Assembly: GCA_963422655.1 (NCBI GenBank)
Contig: OY730440.1
Location: forward strand, 1,302,001 to 1,366,000
DNA: 64,000 bases
Reading direction: 5' to 3'
Origin: CATQHS01 sp963422655
Lineage (GTDB): Bacteria > Actinomycetota > Acidimicrobiia > Acidimicrobiales > Aldehydirespiratoraceae
Shown here: piece after piece, positions 16,773 through 25,693 of the stretch
How the letters are laid out: the number at the start of each line of letters is the position of its first letter
Numbering within the stretch: position 1 is the stretch's first letter
Translations under genes and position numbers: made by a program
Notes under the pieces: model-generated
Told to the model about the DNA's origin: nothing
The model's database searches: none
What the model saw: only the letters and a program-made list of their open reading frames with translations

Positions 16773-17429
16773 TCACGCTGCATCGTCGGTAACCATCCCT
16801 GCGGTCATGGTGACGGTGCGGGTGGCCAAGCCGGCGACATGGCCACTCTCGTGGGAGGCGACCACCACGGTGGCGCCCGAGGTTGCGGCCTCGACGATCA
16901 GCTCGTCGACGATCCGGCGGCTCGGGCGGTCGAGACCGCCGTGGGGTTCGTCCAGCAGCCACAGCTCGGGCCGGCGCAGGGCAATGGCCGCCAATGCGGT
17001 GCGGCGCCGCTGCCCAGCCGAGAGCCGGCCCACCGGCACGGTCCGCAGCCGTGAGGGCAAGGCCAGCCGGTCGAGGGCTCCGGGCGCCTCGCGGCGAGGC
17101 ACCCGGGCGGCTCGGGCCCCGAGCTCCAGGTTCTCGGTGACGGTCAGATCGTCATAAAGGGCGGTGTCGTGGCCGAGCAGGCCGACCCGGCGGCGCAGTT
17201 CAGCCCGGCCGGGGGTCCGGTCGGAGGTGATGTCACAGCCGAGCACGGTTGCCGTCCCCGAGTGCGGGCGGCGCAGCCCGGCGCAGCACCCCAGCAACGT
17301 CGACTTGCCGGCACCGTTGGGCCCTCGCACCAAGATGATCTCCCCGGCATCGACGTGTAGGTCCACTCCGGCCAGGGCCGGGAAGCGTTCCAACAGGACG
17401 ATCACGCCACGGAGCCTGATCACGGCCAC
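16773..17429 (-). CDS. ccmA: CcmA, ATP-binding subunit of the Ccm ABC complex
   Basis: An ABC ATPase with Walker A GPNGAGKSTLL, signature LSAGQRRRTALA, Walker B LWLLDEPHGGLD and the H-loop ASHES. It powers holo-CcmE release. Homology begins at about the GTG at 17429 (VAVIRLRGV); an in-frame ATG at 17522 would add 31 residues that look unlike CcmA, and no Shine-Dalgarno favours either. It is the first gene of the ccmABCDEFGH operon and is divergent from the methyltransferase, only 15-110 bases apart depending on the start. Confidence 0.9.
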   Translation of the reverse strand: MAVIRLRGVIVLLERFPALAGVDLHVDAGEIILVRGPNGAGKSTLLGCCAGLRRPHSGTATVLGCDITSDRTPGRAELRRRVGLLGHDTALYDDLTVTENLELGARAARVPRREAPGALDRLALPSRLRTVPVGRLSAGQRRRTALAAIALRRPELWLLDEPHGGLDRPSRRIVDELIVEAATSGATVVVASHESGHVAGLATRTVTMTAGMVTDDAA

Positions 17430-17536
17430 CCGGTGACGGTAGGTGCTGACCGGACTCCGGCCAACTCGGAGCTCCAGCTCGACTCCTGGCTCCACTCGAG
17501 GCCGGACCTTGAGTAAGGTCATGACTGCTATCGAAC

Positions 17537-18985
17537 ATGGCGAAACGGAGATGTGGTGTGACCGAACCCATGCGACGGCGCCGTACCGCCACGTCGAGTT
17601 TCGGGGTGGGCCGGCGCGAGGGCCACGATGCGTCCGGATTCTACGACCGTTTCTCCATGCCGGTGATCGACGGTGACGAACGGACCACCCGCCCGACGAC
17701 AAGGGATCAGTTGTGGGTCGGCGACGCCCGGGCCATGGATCGCCACGGCGACATCGCTGACGCTTCGGTGGCCTTGGTGGTGACCTCACCGCCTTACTTC
17801 GCAGGCAAGCAGTACGAGGAAGCTCTCGGATCCGAGCATGTTCCCAGTTCCTACCGCGACTACCTGGCGATGCTCGAAGATGTGTTCGAGCAGTGCGCCC
17901 GCAAGCTGGAGCCGGGAGGACGGATGGCGGTGAACGTGGCCAACCTGGGCCGCAAGCCCTATCGTTCCCTGTCCGCCGACGTGATCCGCATCTTGTCGAA
18001 CCGTCTCGGCCTGTTGCTACGGGGGGAGGTGATCTGGCTGAAGGCCAGGGGAGCCAATGGCAACTGCGCCTGGGGAAGCTTCCGCCAGCCCCACAACCCG
18101 GTGCTGAGGGATCTCACCGAGCGGGTCGTCATCGCTTCCAAGGGTCGCTTCGACCGGGCCCCCGGACCCGGCCGCGCAACCAGGCAGCACGAACCGTCGA
18201 TCTCCGTTGACGAGTTCATGGAGGCCACCACCGACGTGTGGGAGATCCGTCCGGAGTCGGCCAGCCGGGTGGGTCACCCGGCCCCGTTTCCGGTGGAGCT
18301 TCCGTTGCGGCTGATCGAGCTGTACACATATCGGGGGGACTTGGTTCTGGACCCGTTCATGGGGGCCGGGGCCACGGCGGTGGCCGCGGTCCGCTCCGGC
18401 CGGCACTACGTCGGATTCGACACCGACGCCACCTACATCGCCACCGCCGAACAGCGGGTGGCCTCCGAGCGTGAGAAACACCGGGACCACCAAACAACCG
18501 CCGGTGAGGATTTCCAGGCCCGAGCGGTACGGGAGGGCCAGAAGGCAAGAGTCGTGGCCCGACAATTTCTGCAGGAGTGCGGCTTCACCGAGATACGGGC
18601 CAACCTGAAGCTCGCCGGCGGCGTCGAGGTCAACTTCGAGGCTCGCGATCGGGGCGGGCGGCGATGGCGATTCGACGTGTCCGGGGCTTTCACGGTCACC
18701 CAGCGACCGGGGCTGCGCCGCACCGACACCCTCTGGAAGGCGCTCGGCAAGGCTGCCGCCCTGCATTTTGCCGAGACGAACGAACCCGACCCCCCGCCGC
18801 TGGTACTGCTGAGTACCGACCTCCCGGCGCTGAACAGCTCAGGGGAACGGGCCTTGAAAGCGATGACCGGTCCGGGCCAGCCGATACGAGCCGCCATCGC
18901 GATGCTCGACGGTGAGGCCAAGACCAAGCTCTCGAGCTTGTCCGCACCGACCATCGGTAGCGATCAGCCAACCGCAGCGTCATGA
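17537..18985 (+). CDS. Beta-class DNA methyltransferase (N4-C or N6-A) with C-terminal nuclease-like extension
   Basis: A 482-residue protein. The methyltransferase core has motif IV TSPPYF (about residue 80) before motif I DPFMGAGATAVAA (about 270), the beta order typical of N4-cytosine and some N6-adenine enzymes. After about residue 315 comes a 165-residue extension with VEVNFEARDRGGRRWRFDVSG and RRTDTLWKALGKAAAL. The spaced E, D and K resemble a PD-(D/E)xK fold, which is inference only. No separate restriction gene is seen. The first ATG is at 17537, but a later start (GTG at 17558 or ATG at 17570) is possible because the head is basic and non-family-like. Confidence 0.75.
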   Translation: MAKRRCGVTEPMRRRRTATSSFGVGRREGHDASGFYDRFSMPVIDGDERTTRPTTRDQLWVGDARAMDRHGDIADASVALVVTSPPYFAGKQYEEALGSEHVPSSYRDYLAMLEDVFEQCARKLEPGGRMAVNVANLGRKPYRSLSADVIRILSNRLGLLLRGEVIWLKARGANGNCAWGSFRQPHNPVLRDLTERVVIASKGRFDRAPGPGRATRQHEPSISVDEFMEATTDVWEIRPESASRVGHPAPFPVELPLRLIELYTYRGDLVLDPFMGAGATAVAAVRSGRHYVGFDTDATYIATAEQRVASEREKHRDHQTTAGEDFQARAVREGQKARVVARQFLQECGFTEIRANLKLAGGVEVNFEARDRGGRRWRFDVSGAFTVTQRPGLRRTDTLWKALGKAAALHFAETNEPDPPPLVLLSTDLPALNSSGERALKAMTGPGQPIRAAIAMLDGEAKTKLSSLSAPTIGSDQPTAAS

Positions 18986-19605
18986 GATTTGCCGAGCCCC
19001 TCCTCGCCCTGTCGCTCGTCGTTTGCGCCTGCGGGTCGGCTGAACCGCCTCCTACCTCGGTTGCGAGCCCCGACCCGGTGGAGTCGACCATCGCGACCCA
19101 GCCATCGACTACCGCGAGCGAGGTGACCTCGACCTTGCCCCCCACGACCGTCCCGGAGACGTCGGGCCCACCCCCTTCGGTGACGACGGTCGTAGCGACA
19201 ACCATCCCCGCCACGACCACCGCAGCTCCCACGACCACCGCAGCTCCCACGACCACCGCAGCACCCACGACCACCGCAGCACCCACGACCACCGCAGCAC
19301 CCACGACCACCGCAGCTCCCACGACCACCGCAGCTCCCACGACCACCGCAGCACCCACGACCACCACGGCCGGGCCGCCGCCGGTCAGTGGATCAGCCGT
19401 CTACGAACGCGAATGTGCCACGTGCCACGGATACTCCGGAGAGGGTGGCACCGGCACAACCCTGCGGGGGTCGAAGATGGACCGGAGCGAGATCATCTCG
19501 GTGGTCACGATCGGCCGCAAACTCATGCCGCCCTGGGGCGGGCTGCTGACGAACGCTGAGATCGAGGCGGTGGCTTCCTACGTAAAGGACGGCTTGCAGA
19601 ACTGA
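18982..19605 (+). CDS. Lipoprotein c-type cytochrome with PTTTAA-repeat linker
   Basis: A 207-residue exported protein: a signal sequence with lipobox-like LVVCAC (Cys about 15 or 17), a Pro/Thr/Ser-rich region, about nine PTTTAA repeats (about residues 73-133), then a small cytochrome c domain with the haem motif CATCHGYSGEGG and a likely Met axial ligand in GRKLMPPWGG. The linker would hold the haem domain away from the membrane across the thick wall. The ATG overlaps the methyltransferase stop by 4 bases, and the product would be a client of the neighbouring Ccm operon. Confidence 0.88.
   Translation: MRFAEPLLALSLVVCACGSAEPPPTSVASPDPVESTIATQPSTTASEVTSTLPPTTVPETSGPPPSVTTVVATTIPATTTAAPTTTAAPTTTAAPTTTAAPTTTAAPTTTAAPTTTAAPTTTAAPTTTTAGPPPVSGSAVYERECATCHGYSGEGGTGTTLRGSKMDRSEIISVVTIGRKLMPPWGGLLTNAEIEAVASYVKDGLQN
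19204..19372 (+). repeat. 18-base tandem repeat encoding PTTTAA
   Basis: About nine copies of an 18-base unit (CCCACGACCACCGCAGCT or the ...GCAGCA variant) within the cytochrome c linker. The copies differ mostly at one third-codon position, so the array is young and copy number may vary between strains. Confidence 0.9.
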
Positions 19606-19662
19606 CCCTCAGCCACCGGACACGGTCTCACGAACGGCCAGCCGATCCCCGTGCTCGCCAAG

Positions 19663-21420
19663 TCAGCCGTCGTTGTTCGCAGGCACGACCTTCAAAACTG
19701 ACGAGCGGGCCAGCACGTACAGCTCCCCGTGACCGTCCACGCCGAAAGACCACACGTGCCTCGGAAACGGCGCGACCGCCCGGGACCAGTTGTAATGCTC
19801 GGTCACCTCGCCGTCGTATACGAAGGTACGGATCCATCCACCGAAGAAATCGGCGTAGAAGTACCGTCCCACCATCTCCGGGATGGCCGTACCTCGGTAG
19901 ACGTACCCGCCGATGACCGAGACCCCCACATCGTGGGAGTAATCGACCTGAGGGATGAACAGTCCCGTGGGATCACAGCCCGGGTTCTTCATGTAGCAGT
20001 GGGTGCCCTCCATCCGGTTCCAGCCGTAGTCGATCCCGCCCTCGGAGGCATCGGCAACGTTGACCTCCTCCCACGAAACGTGCCCCACGTCGGAGATATA
20101 GATGTGGGAGCCGTCGAAGCTGAATCGCCACGGGTTCCGCAAGCCGTAGGCCCAGACCTCTGGTAATCCTTCCTTGCCGTCAGCGAAGGGGTTGTCCGGG
20201 GGGATCGCATAGGGATCACCGGAATCGACATCGATGCGGATGATCGTTCCCAGCTCGGTACGAGGGTTCTCACCATGATCTAAGGGATCGCCGCTCCCGC
20301 CTCCGTCACCGACTGCGACGTACAGGTAGCCGTCATCTCCGAACTGGAGCTGTCCCCCCTTGTGGGTCGGCGAGGTCTCCCGTTGCTCGAAGGTGATGAC
20401 GGGACGGGCCGTGGATGGATCGGCCCGGTTCGGATCGGATGCGTCGACTTCGTACTCGTATACCTGGCTGTGACCGAGCCGGTCCGTGTAGAACACGTAG
20501 AAGTGGCGATTGGCGCCGAAGTCGGGGTGGAAGGCAAGACCGAGCATGCCTCTCTCGGAGCTGCCTTCGGTCAACACGTCGGCGGTCAGGTCCAAGAACG
20601 GATCGGCAAGAAAGGTGCCGTCCTCGATGATGCGGATCAGCCCGTCCCGGGTGACCAAGAACAGCCGGTCGTCACCGGGAAGCGCCTGCATGTCGGTGGT
20701 GCCGCCGGTGATGCCATCCAGGACCAGTTCGAGCCGCCACGGGGGCGGCGTGGGTTGAATCGGCTCGAGCCCGAGGGCCCGAGCCAGAAAGGACGCTATC
20801 TGGTCGCGCCGCACCGGATCTTGTGGGCAATAGCGCCGCACCGGACCAGCCGAGATATGAAGGATGGTTCGACAGCCGACGGTGATGCCGTTCTCAGCCA
20901 GCACATCGATGTTCTTCTCGTGCCGGTTCCCGTTGTCGTCGGAGAAATGATCCTTGGTCGCCGGAACCAGATCGGGGAAAGCCCCGACCAGCAGCGTCGC
21001 CATCTGGGCTCTGGTCAGGGAGTTGTTCGGACAGTAACGATCGGCGGCACAGCCGGAAGTGATCCCGGCGGCGGCGATCCGGTTGACGGCCTCCTCATGG
21101 GTGCTGCCGTTGTCGTCGTCGAAGAAATCCTCGGTGGTGTCACCGAGCTCCAGCGCCCGATCCAGCAAGGAGGCGAACTGCCCTCGGGTGATATCATCGT
21201 CGGGGCAATAGAGTTGGTCGCCCGTCTCCCCTACCCCACATCCTTGGGTGATACCGACGACCGCGATCGCTTCGATGTTGCCTTCGTGGGTGTTCCCGTC
21301 ATCGTCGGAGAACGTGTAGCCGGGATACTCCGTTACATCAGCTCCGAGGGCTGGCCCGATACCCGCGAAAGGGGCAGCAACGGCTGCAATGAGAATCGGG
21401 GTCAATCGTCGAAGTAGCAC
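19663..21420 (-). CDS. SLH-anchored glucose/sorbosone dehydrogenase-like protein
   Basis: A 585-residue secreted protein: signal peptide (about 1-26), three SLH-like domains (about 30-95, 95-155, 160-225; motifs ITRGQFASLLDRAL, LTRAQMATLLVGAF, VRRDQIASFLARAL), then a PQQ-dependent sugar-dehydrogenase-type beta-propeller (about 235-580; ERGMLGLAFHPDF, DGYLYVAVGDGG, YGLRNPWRFSFD). It would oxidise a sugar at the cell surface, but cofactor binding is unproven. The GTG at 21420 has AAGGGAG upstream and overlaps the midA-like 3' end by 83 bases. SLH at the N-terminus suggests wall anchoring. Confidence 0.88.
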   Translation of the reverse strand: MLLRRLTPILIAAVAAPFAGIGPALGADVTEYPGYTFSDDDGNTHEGNIEAIAVVGITQGCGVGETGDQLYCPDDDITRGQFASLLDRALELGDTTEDFFDDDNGSTHEEAVNRIAAAGITSGCAADRYCPNNSLTRAQMATLLVGAFPDLVPATKDHFSDDNGNRHEKNIDVLAENGITVGCRTILHISAGPVRRYCPQDPVRRDQIASFLARALGLEPIQPTPPPWRLELVLDGITGGTTDMQALPGDDRLFLVTRDGLIRIIEDGTFLADPFLDLTADVLTEGSSERGMLGLAFHPDFGANRHFYVFYTDRLGHSQVYEYEVDASDPNRADPSTARPVITFEQRETSPTHKGGQLQFGDDGYLYVAVGDGGGSGDPLDHGENPRTELGTIIRIDVDSGDPYAIPPDNPFADGKEGLPEVWAYGLRNPWRFSFDGSHIYISDVGHVSWEEVNVADASEGGIDYGWNRMEGTHCYMKNPGCDPTGLFIPQVDYSHDVGVSVIGGYVYRGTAIPEMVGRYFYADFFGGWIRTFVYDGEVTEHYNWSRAVAPFPRHVWSFGVDGHGELYVLARSSVLKVVPANNDG

Positions 21421-22573
21421 CGTTCTCCCTTGCCGGATCGATCTGGCTGCCTACCTTATCCACCCGGCCCGGTGACACGTGGGGACCGACCTCCCATTCC
21501 AGCACCCTGAACCGGCCCATCCCGGCCGGGTCGAGCAACGCAGCCGACTCCGCCACCCGGCTGCGGGCTGCCAGCGCCTCCAGGTCGCCGACATGGGCTC
21601 GCTCCCGCCAACCGGCCCGACCCTCGGCCACCAGTTCTGCGATGCCGTCAGCGCACAGGAACTCGGCCTGGGAGCTGACGCGGGCCGGGTGGTCGGCTTG
21701 GATCTGGTCGAGGGCGACATCGGTGGTGATGTCACAACTCCCCGGTCGATCCAGCCAACCGCCTCCACCGCCGTGGGCTCGCAGCCATCCCATGGCGGCC
21801 CGACCGGCCAGCTCGACAGTGTCGGCTCCGTAGTCGAAAGCCACGACCCGACCCGACGAGATCACAGCCCGAGCAGCCGAGACCCACTGGCGAGCCCGAT
21901 GCTGCACCGGCACCCGTCGTCCGGGCGGCACCTCGGGCAGACCAGCAACCAACTCCGGCGCGGCCGGGGCCGCCACCAGCTCGAAACCGTGACCCGAGGT
22001 CCTCACCCTCAGCTCGACCCAACCCGTTCCCGTCGCTTCGACGACGTCGAAGGGAAGGTTATCGAGCAGTTCGTTGGCCACCACCACCCCCGTCACCGGC
22101 GCTGGGACGGCTTGGCCCACCTCGGCCACCGACATGACCAGCCGATGGTCGAGGTGGCGAGCCCGCTGCCGGGCCGACACCTCCACCGCCACCCAGCGCA
22201 GCGCGCCCGAAGTGGCGCAGCGAGGATCGGCGGCCAGCACCGACCGAGCCAGGGTTCCAGGACCGGCACCCCAGTCGATCACGGTGAAGGGCTCGGGCCG
22301 TCCCAACTCCGTCCACCACCGGTCGATGGCCCGGGCCAGAACCGTGCCGAAGAGCGGACCCACTTCGGGGGCGGTGAGGAAGCCACCGTCTCGACCAGCG
22401 GCGCCACCGCCGGTGGGGCTGGTGTAGAAACCGTCGTCGGGGTCGTACAGGGCGGCGGCCACGTACTCCGACACCGGCAACGGGCCGGTCGCTGCGATTC
22501 TGCGGGCCAAGCGCGTCCCCAGCGCCGCACTGCCGGGCCCCCCGGCCGGGGCCATCTCAGCCGCCGATGGCAC
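21338..22573 (-). CDS. MidA/NDUFAF7-family SAM-dependent methyltransferase
   Basis: A 411-residue DUF185/MidA-family protein. SAM-binding motif IDWGAGPGTLARSVL (about 100), ANELLDNLPFDVVE (about 165) and FDYGAD are visible, and the N-terminal SEYVAAALYDPDDGFYT is characteristic. The eukaryotic member NDUFAF7 dimethylates an arginine of the NDUFS2 (NuoD) subunit during complex I assembly. Here the gene overlaps nuoN by 17 bases at the end of the nuo operon that also encodes NuoD. About 40 C-terminal residues beyond the family end overlap the next gene. Confidence 0.88.
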   Translation of the reverse strand: MPSAAEMAPAGGPGSAALGTRLARRIAATGPLPVSEYVAAALYDPDDGFYTSPTGGGAAGRDGGFLTAPEVGPLFGTVLARAIDRWWTELGRPEPFTVIDWGAGPGTLARSVLAADPRCATSGALRWVAVEVSARQRARHLDHRLVMSVAEVGQAVPAPVTGVVVANELLDNLPFDVVEATGTGWVELRVRTSGHGFELVAAPAAPELVAGLPEVPPGRRVPVQHRARQWVSAARAVISSGRVVAFDYGADTVELAGRAAMGWLRAHGGGGGWLDRPGSCDITTDVALDQIQADHPARVSSQAEFLCADGIAELVAEGRAGWRERAHVGDLEALAARSRVAESAALLDPAGMGRFRVLEWEVGPHVSPGRVDKVGSQIDPARENGATSTIDPDSHCSRCCPFRGYRASPRS

Positions 22574-24074
22574 CAGCCACCAAGCTCACCTCGGTGAACC
22601 GGCCCACCCACTGCGGCACTATGCCGAACACGAGCGTGACGCCCCCGGTGATCACCAGTGCCGCCGACACCGTCAGCGGGGTGGCGATAGGCGAGGTGTC
22701 GGCCTCGTCGGGAGGGTCCTCCACCCACATGTAAGAGGCAATACGGGCGTAGTAGTACAAGGCGATAACGGAGTTGACCGCCACCACCACAGCCAGAGCT
22801 GTCCCCGCTGTCGTGGAGGCCGAGACAAGGGCCAGGATGATCTCGAACTTGGCGAACCAGCCCCCCAGAGGCGGGATGCCGGCCAGAGCCATCAGAAATA
22901 TCGTCATGGCCACCGCCATCACTGGCGCGTACTGGAACAGTCCCCGATAACTGTCGATGCCAGCCGATGCCGTGCGCCGGGCCACAGCGATGATCACAGC
23001 GAAGGCGCCGAGGTTCATGGCCGCGTATATGGCAAGGTAGGTGACCGAGGCAGTGAGAGCGTCGTCGGCCACCGAGGCCGAGGCGCCGGCCACGGCCAGC
23101 GGGGCCAGCATGTATCCGGCCTGGGCCACACCCGAGTAGGCCAGCAGACGCACCAGGTTCCTCTGGCGCAACGCCATGAGGTTGCCTCCGAACATGGAGG
23201 CGGCGGCCAGCACCCACAGCACCGGCTGGTAGACGTCGGCGCGATCCCAGAACCCCACGAATACCAGGCTGAGCAAGGCCACGAAACCGGCCGCCTTGGA
23301 GGCCACCGACAAAAAGGCCGTGACCGGGGTGGGGGCACCCTCGTAGGTGTCGGGGGCCCAGGTGTGAAACGGAAAAGCCGACACCTTGAAGCCGAAGCCC
23401 ACCACGGTGAAGATCACCCCCAAGGTGACCACGGCCAGGGGCGTGTCACCGGCCGACACCGCCCGGTCGATCTCCGACAGCATGGTGGAGCCGGTGACGC
23501 CGTAGAGCAGCGACATCCCGTAGAGCAGAACCGCCGAGGCGAACACCCCCATCAGGTAGTACTTCAGCCCCGCCTCGTTGCTGGCCAAGTCCCGCTTGCG
23601 CCAAGTGGCCATCAGATAGGCCGGGATGGACAGCAACTCCAAGGCCACGAAGATGGTGACCAGATCGCGAGCCGACGCCATCAACACCATGCCCAGGATG
23701 CTCGACAGCAACATCTGGTAGTACTCGTTCTCCCAGTAGTCGCCCTCGGCCATGTAGTTGGTGGACAGCAGCACCACGACGTACCCGGTCAGTACGAAGA
23801 GGGCCTTCATGATCAGGGCGTAGTCGTCGATCACGTAGGCGCCCCCGAACAGGGCCCGGTCGGAGCCGTCGGTGGCCAGGGTCAGGATCGGCACCATTGC
23901 CGCCAGCAGCCCGATCGAGGCGATAGCCGACATCGACGACCGGCCCCGTTCGGTCACCGAGATGTCGACGAGGGTCAGCAGAACGCCGAAGCCGAGCAGG
24001 GTGATCTCGGGCGCCACCGCATGCCAATCGATCGGGGGCCGCTCGAAAGCCAGGATCAGGACATCGGTCGGCAC
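22557..24074 (-). CDS. nuoN: NADH-quinone oxidoreductase subunit N (copy 1)
   Basis: A 505-residue, about 14-TM antiporter-like subunit of the complex I membrane arm. Visible markers are FVALELLSIPAYLMA, KYYLMGVFASAVLLYG, FPFHTWAPDTYEGAPTPVTAF and MALAGIPPLGGWFAKF, including the proton-channel Glu and Lys. It begins with a GTG 6 bases after nuoM and ends in a 17-base overlap with the MidA-type gene. A divergent second copy is at 58528-60072. Confidence 0.95.
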   Translation of the reverse strand: MPTDVLILAFERPPIDWHAVAPEITLLGFGVLLTLVDISVTERGRSSMSAIASIGLLAAMVPILTLATDGSDRALFGGAYVIDDYALIMKALFVLTGYVVVLLSTNYMAEGDYWENEYYQMLLSSILGMVLMASARDLVTIFVALELLSIPAYLMATWRKRDLASNEAGLKYYLMGVFASAVLLYGMSLLYGVTGSTMLSEIDRAVSAGDTPLAVVTLGVIFTVVGFGFKVSAFPFHTWAPDTYEGAPTPVTAFLSVASKAAGFVALLSLVFVGFWDRADVYQPVLWVLAAASMFGGNLMALRQRNLVRLLAYSGVAQAGYMLAPLAVAGASASVADDALTASVTYLAIYAAMNLGAFAVIIAVARRTASAGIDSYRGLFQYAPVMAVAMTIFLMALAGIPPLGGWFAKFEIILALVSASTTAGTALAVVVAVNSVIALYYYARIASYMWVEDPPDEADTSPIATPLTVSAALVITGGVTLVFGIVPQWVGRFTEVSLVAGAIGG

Positions 24075-24080
24075 AGCCGA

Positions 24081-25676
24081 TCAGCCCGCCAGTGCCGAGG
24101 TGGCCGGGCCGTCGCAGCCCTCGGCGAGCTGAAGGCAGCCCTCGATGGAGTCGACGACAGCGGGATCGGTCACCTCGAAGATGAGACCGGGGGCCACCCC
24201 GAAGACAACGATGGCGACCAGCAGCGGAGCCCAGGCCAGCCACTCGGTGTGGGTGACATCGACGACGGCCTCATCGTCGGCGAACTCGGCTGGCGGCTCC
24301 CCCATGGCCGTGCGCTGCAACAGCCACAGCAGGTAGCCCGCGGCCAGCACGGTGCCGACCGCGGCGATCACCATGTAGACACGGAAGGTGACTTCGGAAA
24401 GGCCGTTGGCAGGGTTGTAGGCGGACAGGATGGCAGGGAACTCGCCCCAGAAACCGGCCAGGCCGGGCAGACCCAGCGAGGCCATCGACACGAACCCCAG
24501 GATCCAGCCCAGGCGAGGGGCCTGGGTAAGAATCCCGCCCAGCCGCTCGATCTCGAGGGTGTGGTAGCGCTCTTTCACCGAGCCGGCCAAGAAGAACAGC
24601 ATCCCGGTGATGATGCCGTGAGCGACCATGCCGAAGATGGCGGCGTTGATCCCGAAGTCGGTGAGGGTGGCGATGCCCAACATCACGAATCCCATGTGAG
24701 CCACCGACGAGAAGGCGATGAGCCGTTTCATGTCGGTCTGGGCCAGGCATCCCAGCGCTCCGTAGATGATCCCGATCACGGCCAGCAGCCCGATCCAGGG
24801 GGCCCACACCTCGGCCGCGGCCGGCAGCATGGGCACGGCGATGCGCACGAAGCCGTAGGTCCCCAGCTTCAACAAGACGGCAGCCAGGATGACCGAGCCC
24901 ACGGTGGGGGCCTCGGTGTGGGCGTCGGGCAACCAGGTGTGGAACGGAAACATCGGCACCTTCACTCCGAAACCGATGAACAGGCCGGCGAAGATCCAGA
25001 CCTGGGTGCCCAACACGATGCCGGCCCCGGCCACCTCCGACAGTGCCCGCATGTCGAAGGTGCGCAGCGCCTCACCGGTGACCGGATCGGTGGACAGAAA
25101 GAACAGGGCCAGAAACGACAGCAGCATCAGGGCCGAACCGAACAGCGTGAACAGGAAGAACTTGAGTGACGCGTAGCGCCGGTTCTCGCCCCCCCAAACC
25201 GCGATCATGAAGAACATCGGCAACAGGACCACCTCGAAGAACACGAAGAACAGCACGAGGTCTTGGGCCAGGAAGGTGCCGACCATGCCTGTCTCCAGGA
25301 TCAGTATGAGGATCATGAAGGCCTTGGCGTTGCCGGGCGCTGGGATGTGATGCCACGAGTAGACGACGCAGAGCGGCACCACCACCAAAGTGAGGGCCAT
25401 CAGCGGCAGCGAGATGCCGTCGAGGCCGAGGATGTAACGGCTGTTGACCACATCGATCCAGGGCTGGTCGACTTGGTACTGCAACGTGTTGGCCCGGCTG
25501 TAGTCGAAGCCGGCCAGCAGCAGCAGCCCTACCATCGCCGCGGTCAGCGAGGTGATCAGAGCGATTCGCTTGTGGGTCGCTTCGTCGTGACGGGGCACGG
25601 CCATCATCACCAGCGCCCCAACAGCCGGTATGAAAGTGACGAGGGTCAGCCCCCAAGCATCCAGAAAGTCGATCAC
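24081..25676 (-). CDS. nuoM: NADH-quinone oxidoreductase subunit M (copy 1)
   Basis: A 531-residue antiporter-like subunit. Markers are FFVFFEVVLLPMFFMI (TM5 Glu), KFFLFTLFGSALML, FPFHTWLPDAHTEAPTVGSV and LGLPGLAGFWGEF. The open frame runs upstream to 26537 inside nuoL as a shadow. I choose the GTG at 25676 because GGAGAAGGAAC precedes it closely. It lies 17 bases after nuoL. Confidence 0.95.
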   Translation of the reverse strand: MIDFLDAWGLTLVTFIPAVGALVMMAVPRHDEATHKRIALITSLTAAMVGLLLLAGFDYSRANTLQYQVDQPWIDVVNSRYILGLDGISLPLMALTLVVVPLCVVYSWHHIPAPGNAKAFMILILILETGMVGTFLAQDLVLFFVFFEVVLLPMFFMIAVWGGENRRYASLKFFLFTLFGSALMLLSFLALFFLSTDPVTGEALRTFDMRALSEVAGAGIVLGTQVWIFAGLFIGFGVKVPMFPFHTWLPDAHTEAPTVGSVILAAVLLKLGTYGFVRIAVPMLPAAAEVWAPWIGLLAVIGIIYGALGCLAQTDMKRLIAFSSVAHMGFVMLGIATLTDFGINAAIFGMVAHGIITGMLFFLAGSVKERYHTLEIERLGGILTQAPRLGWILGFVSMASLGLPGLAGFWGEFPAILSAYNPANGLSEVTFRVYMVIAAVGTVLAAGYLLWLLQRTAMGEPPAEFADDEAVVDVTHTEWLAWAPLLVAIVVFGVAPGLIFEVTDPAVVDSIEGCLQLAEGCDGPATSALAG

Positions 25677-25693
25677 AGTTCCTTCTCCAGCGG

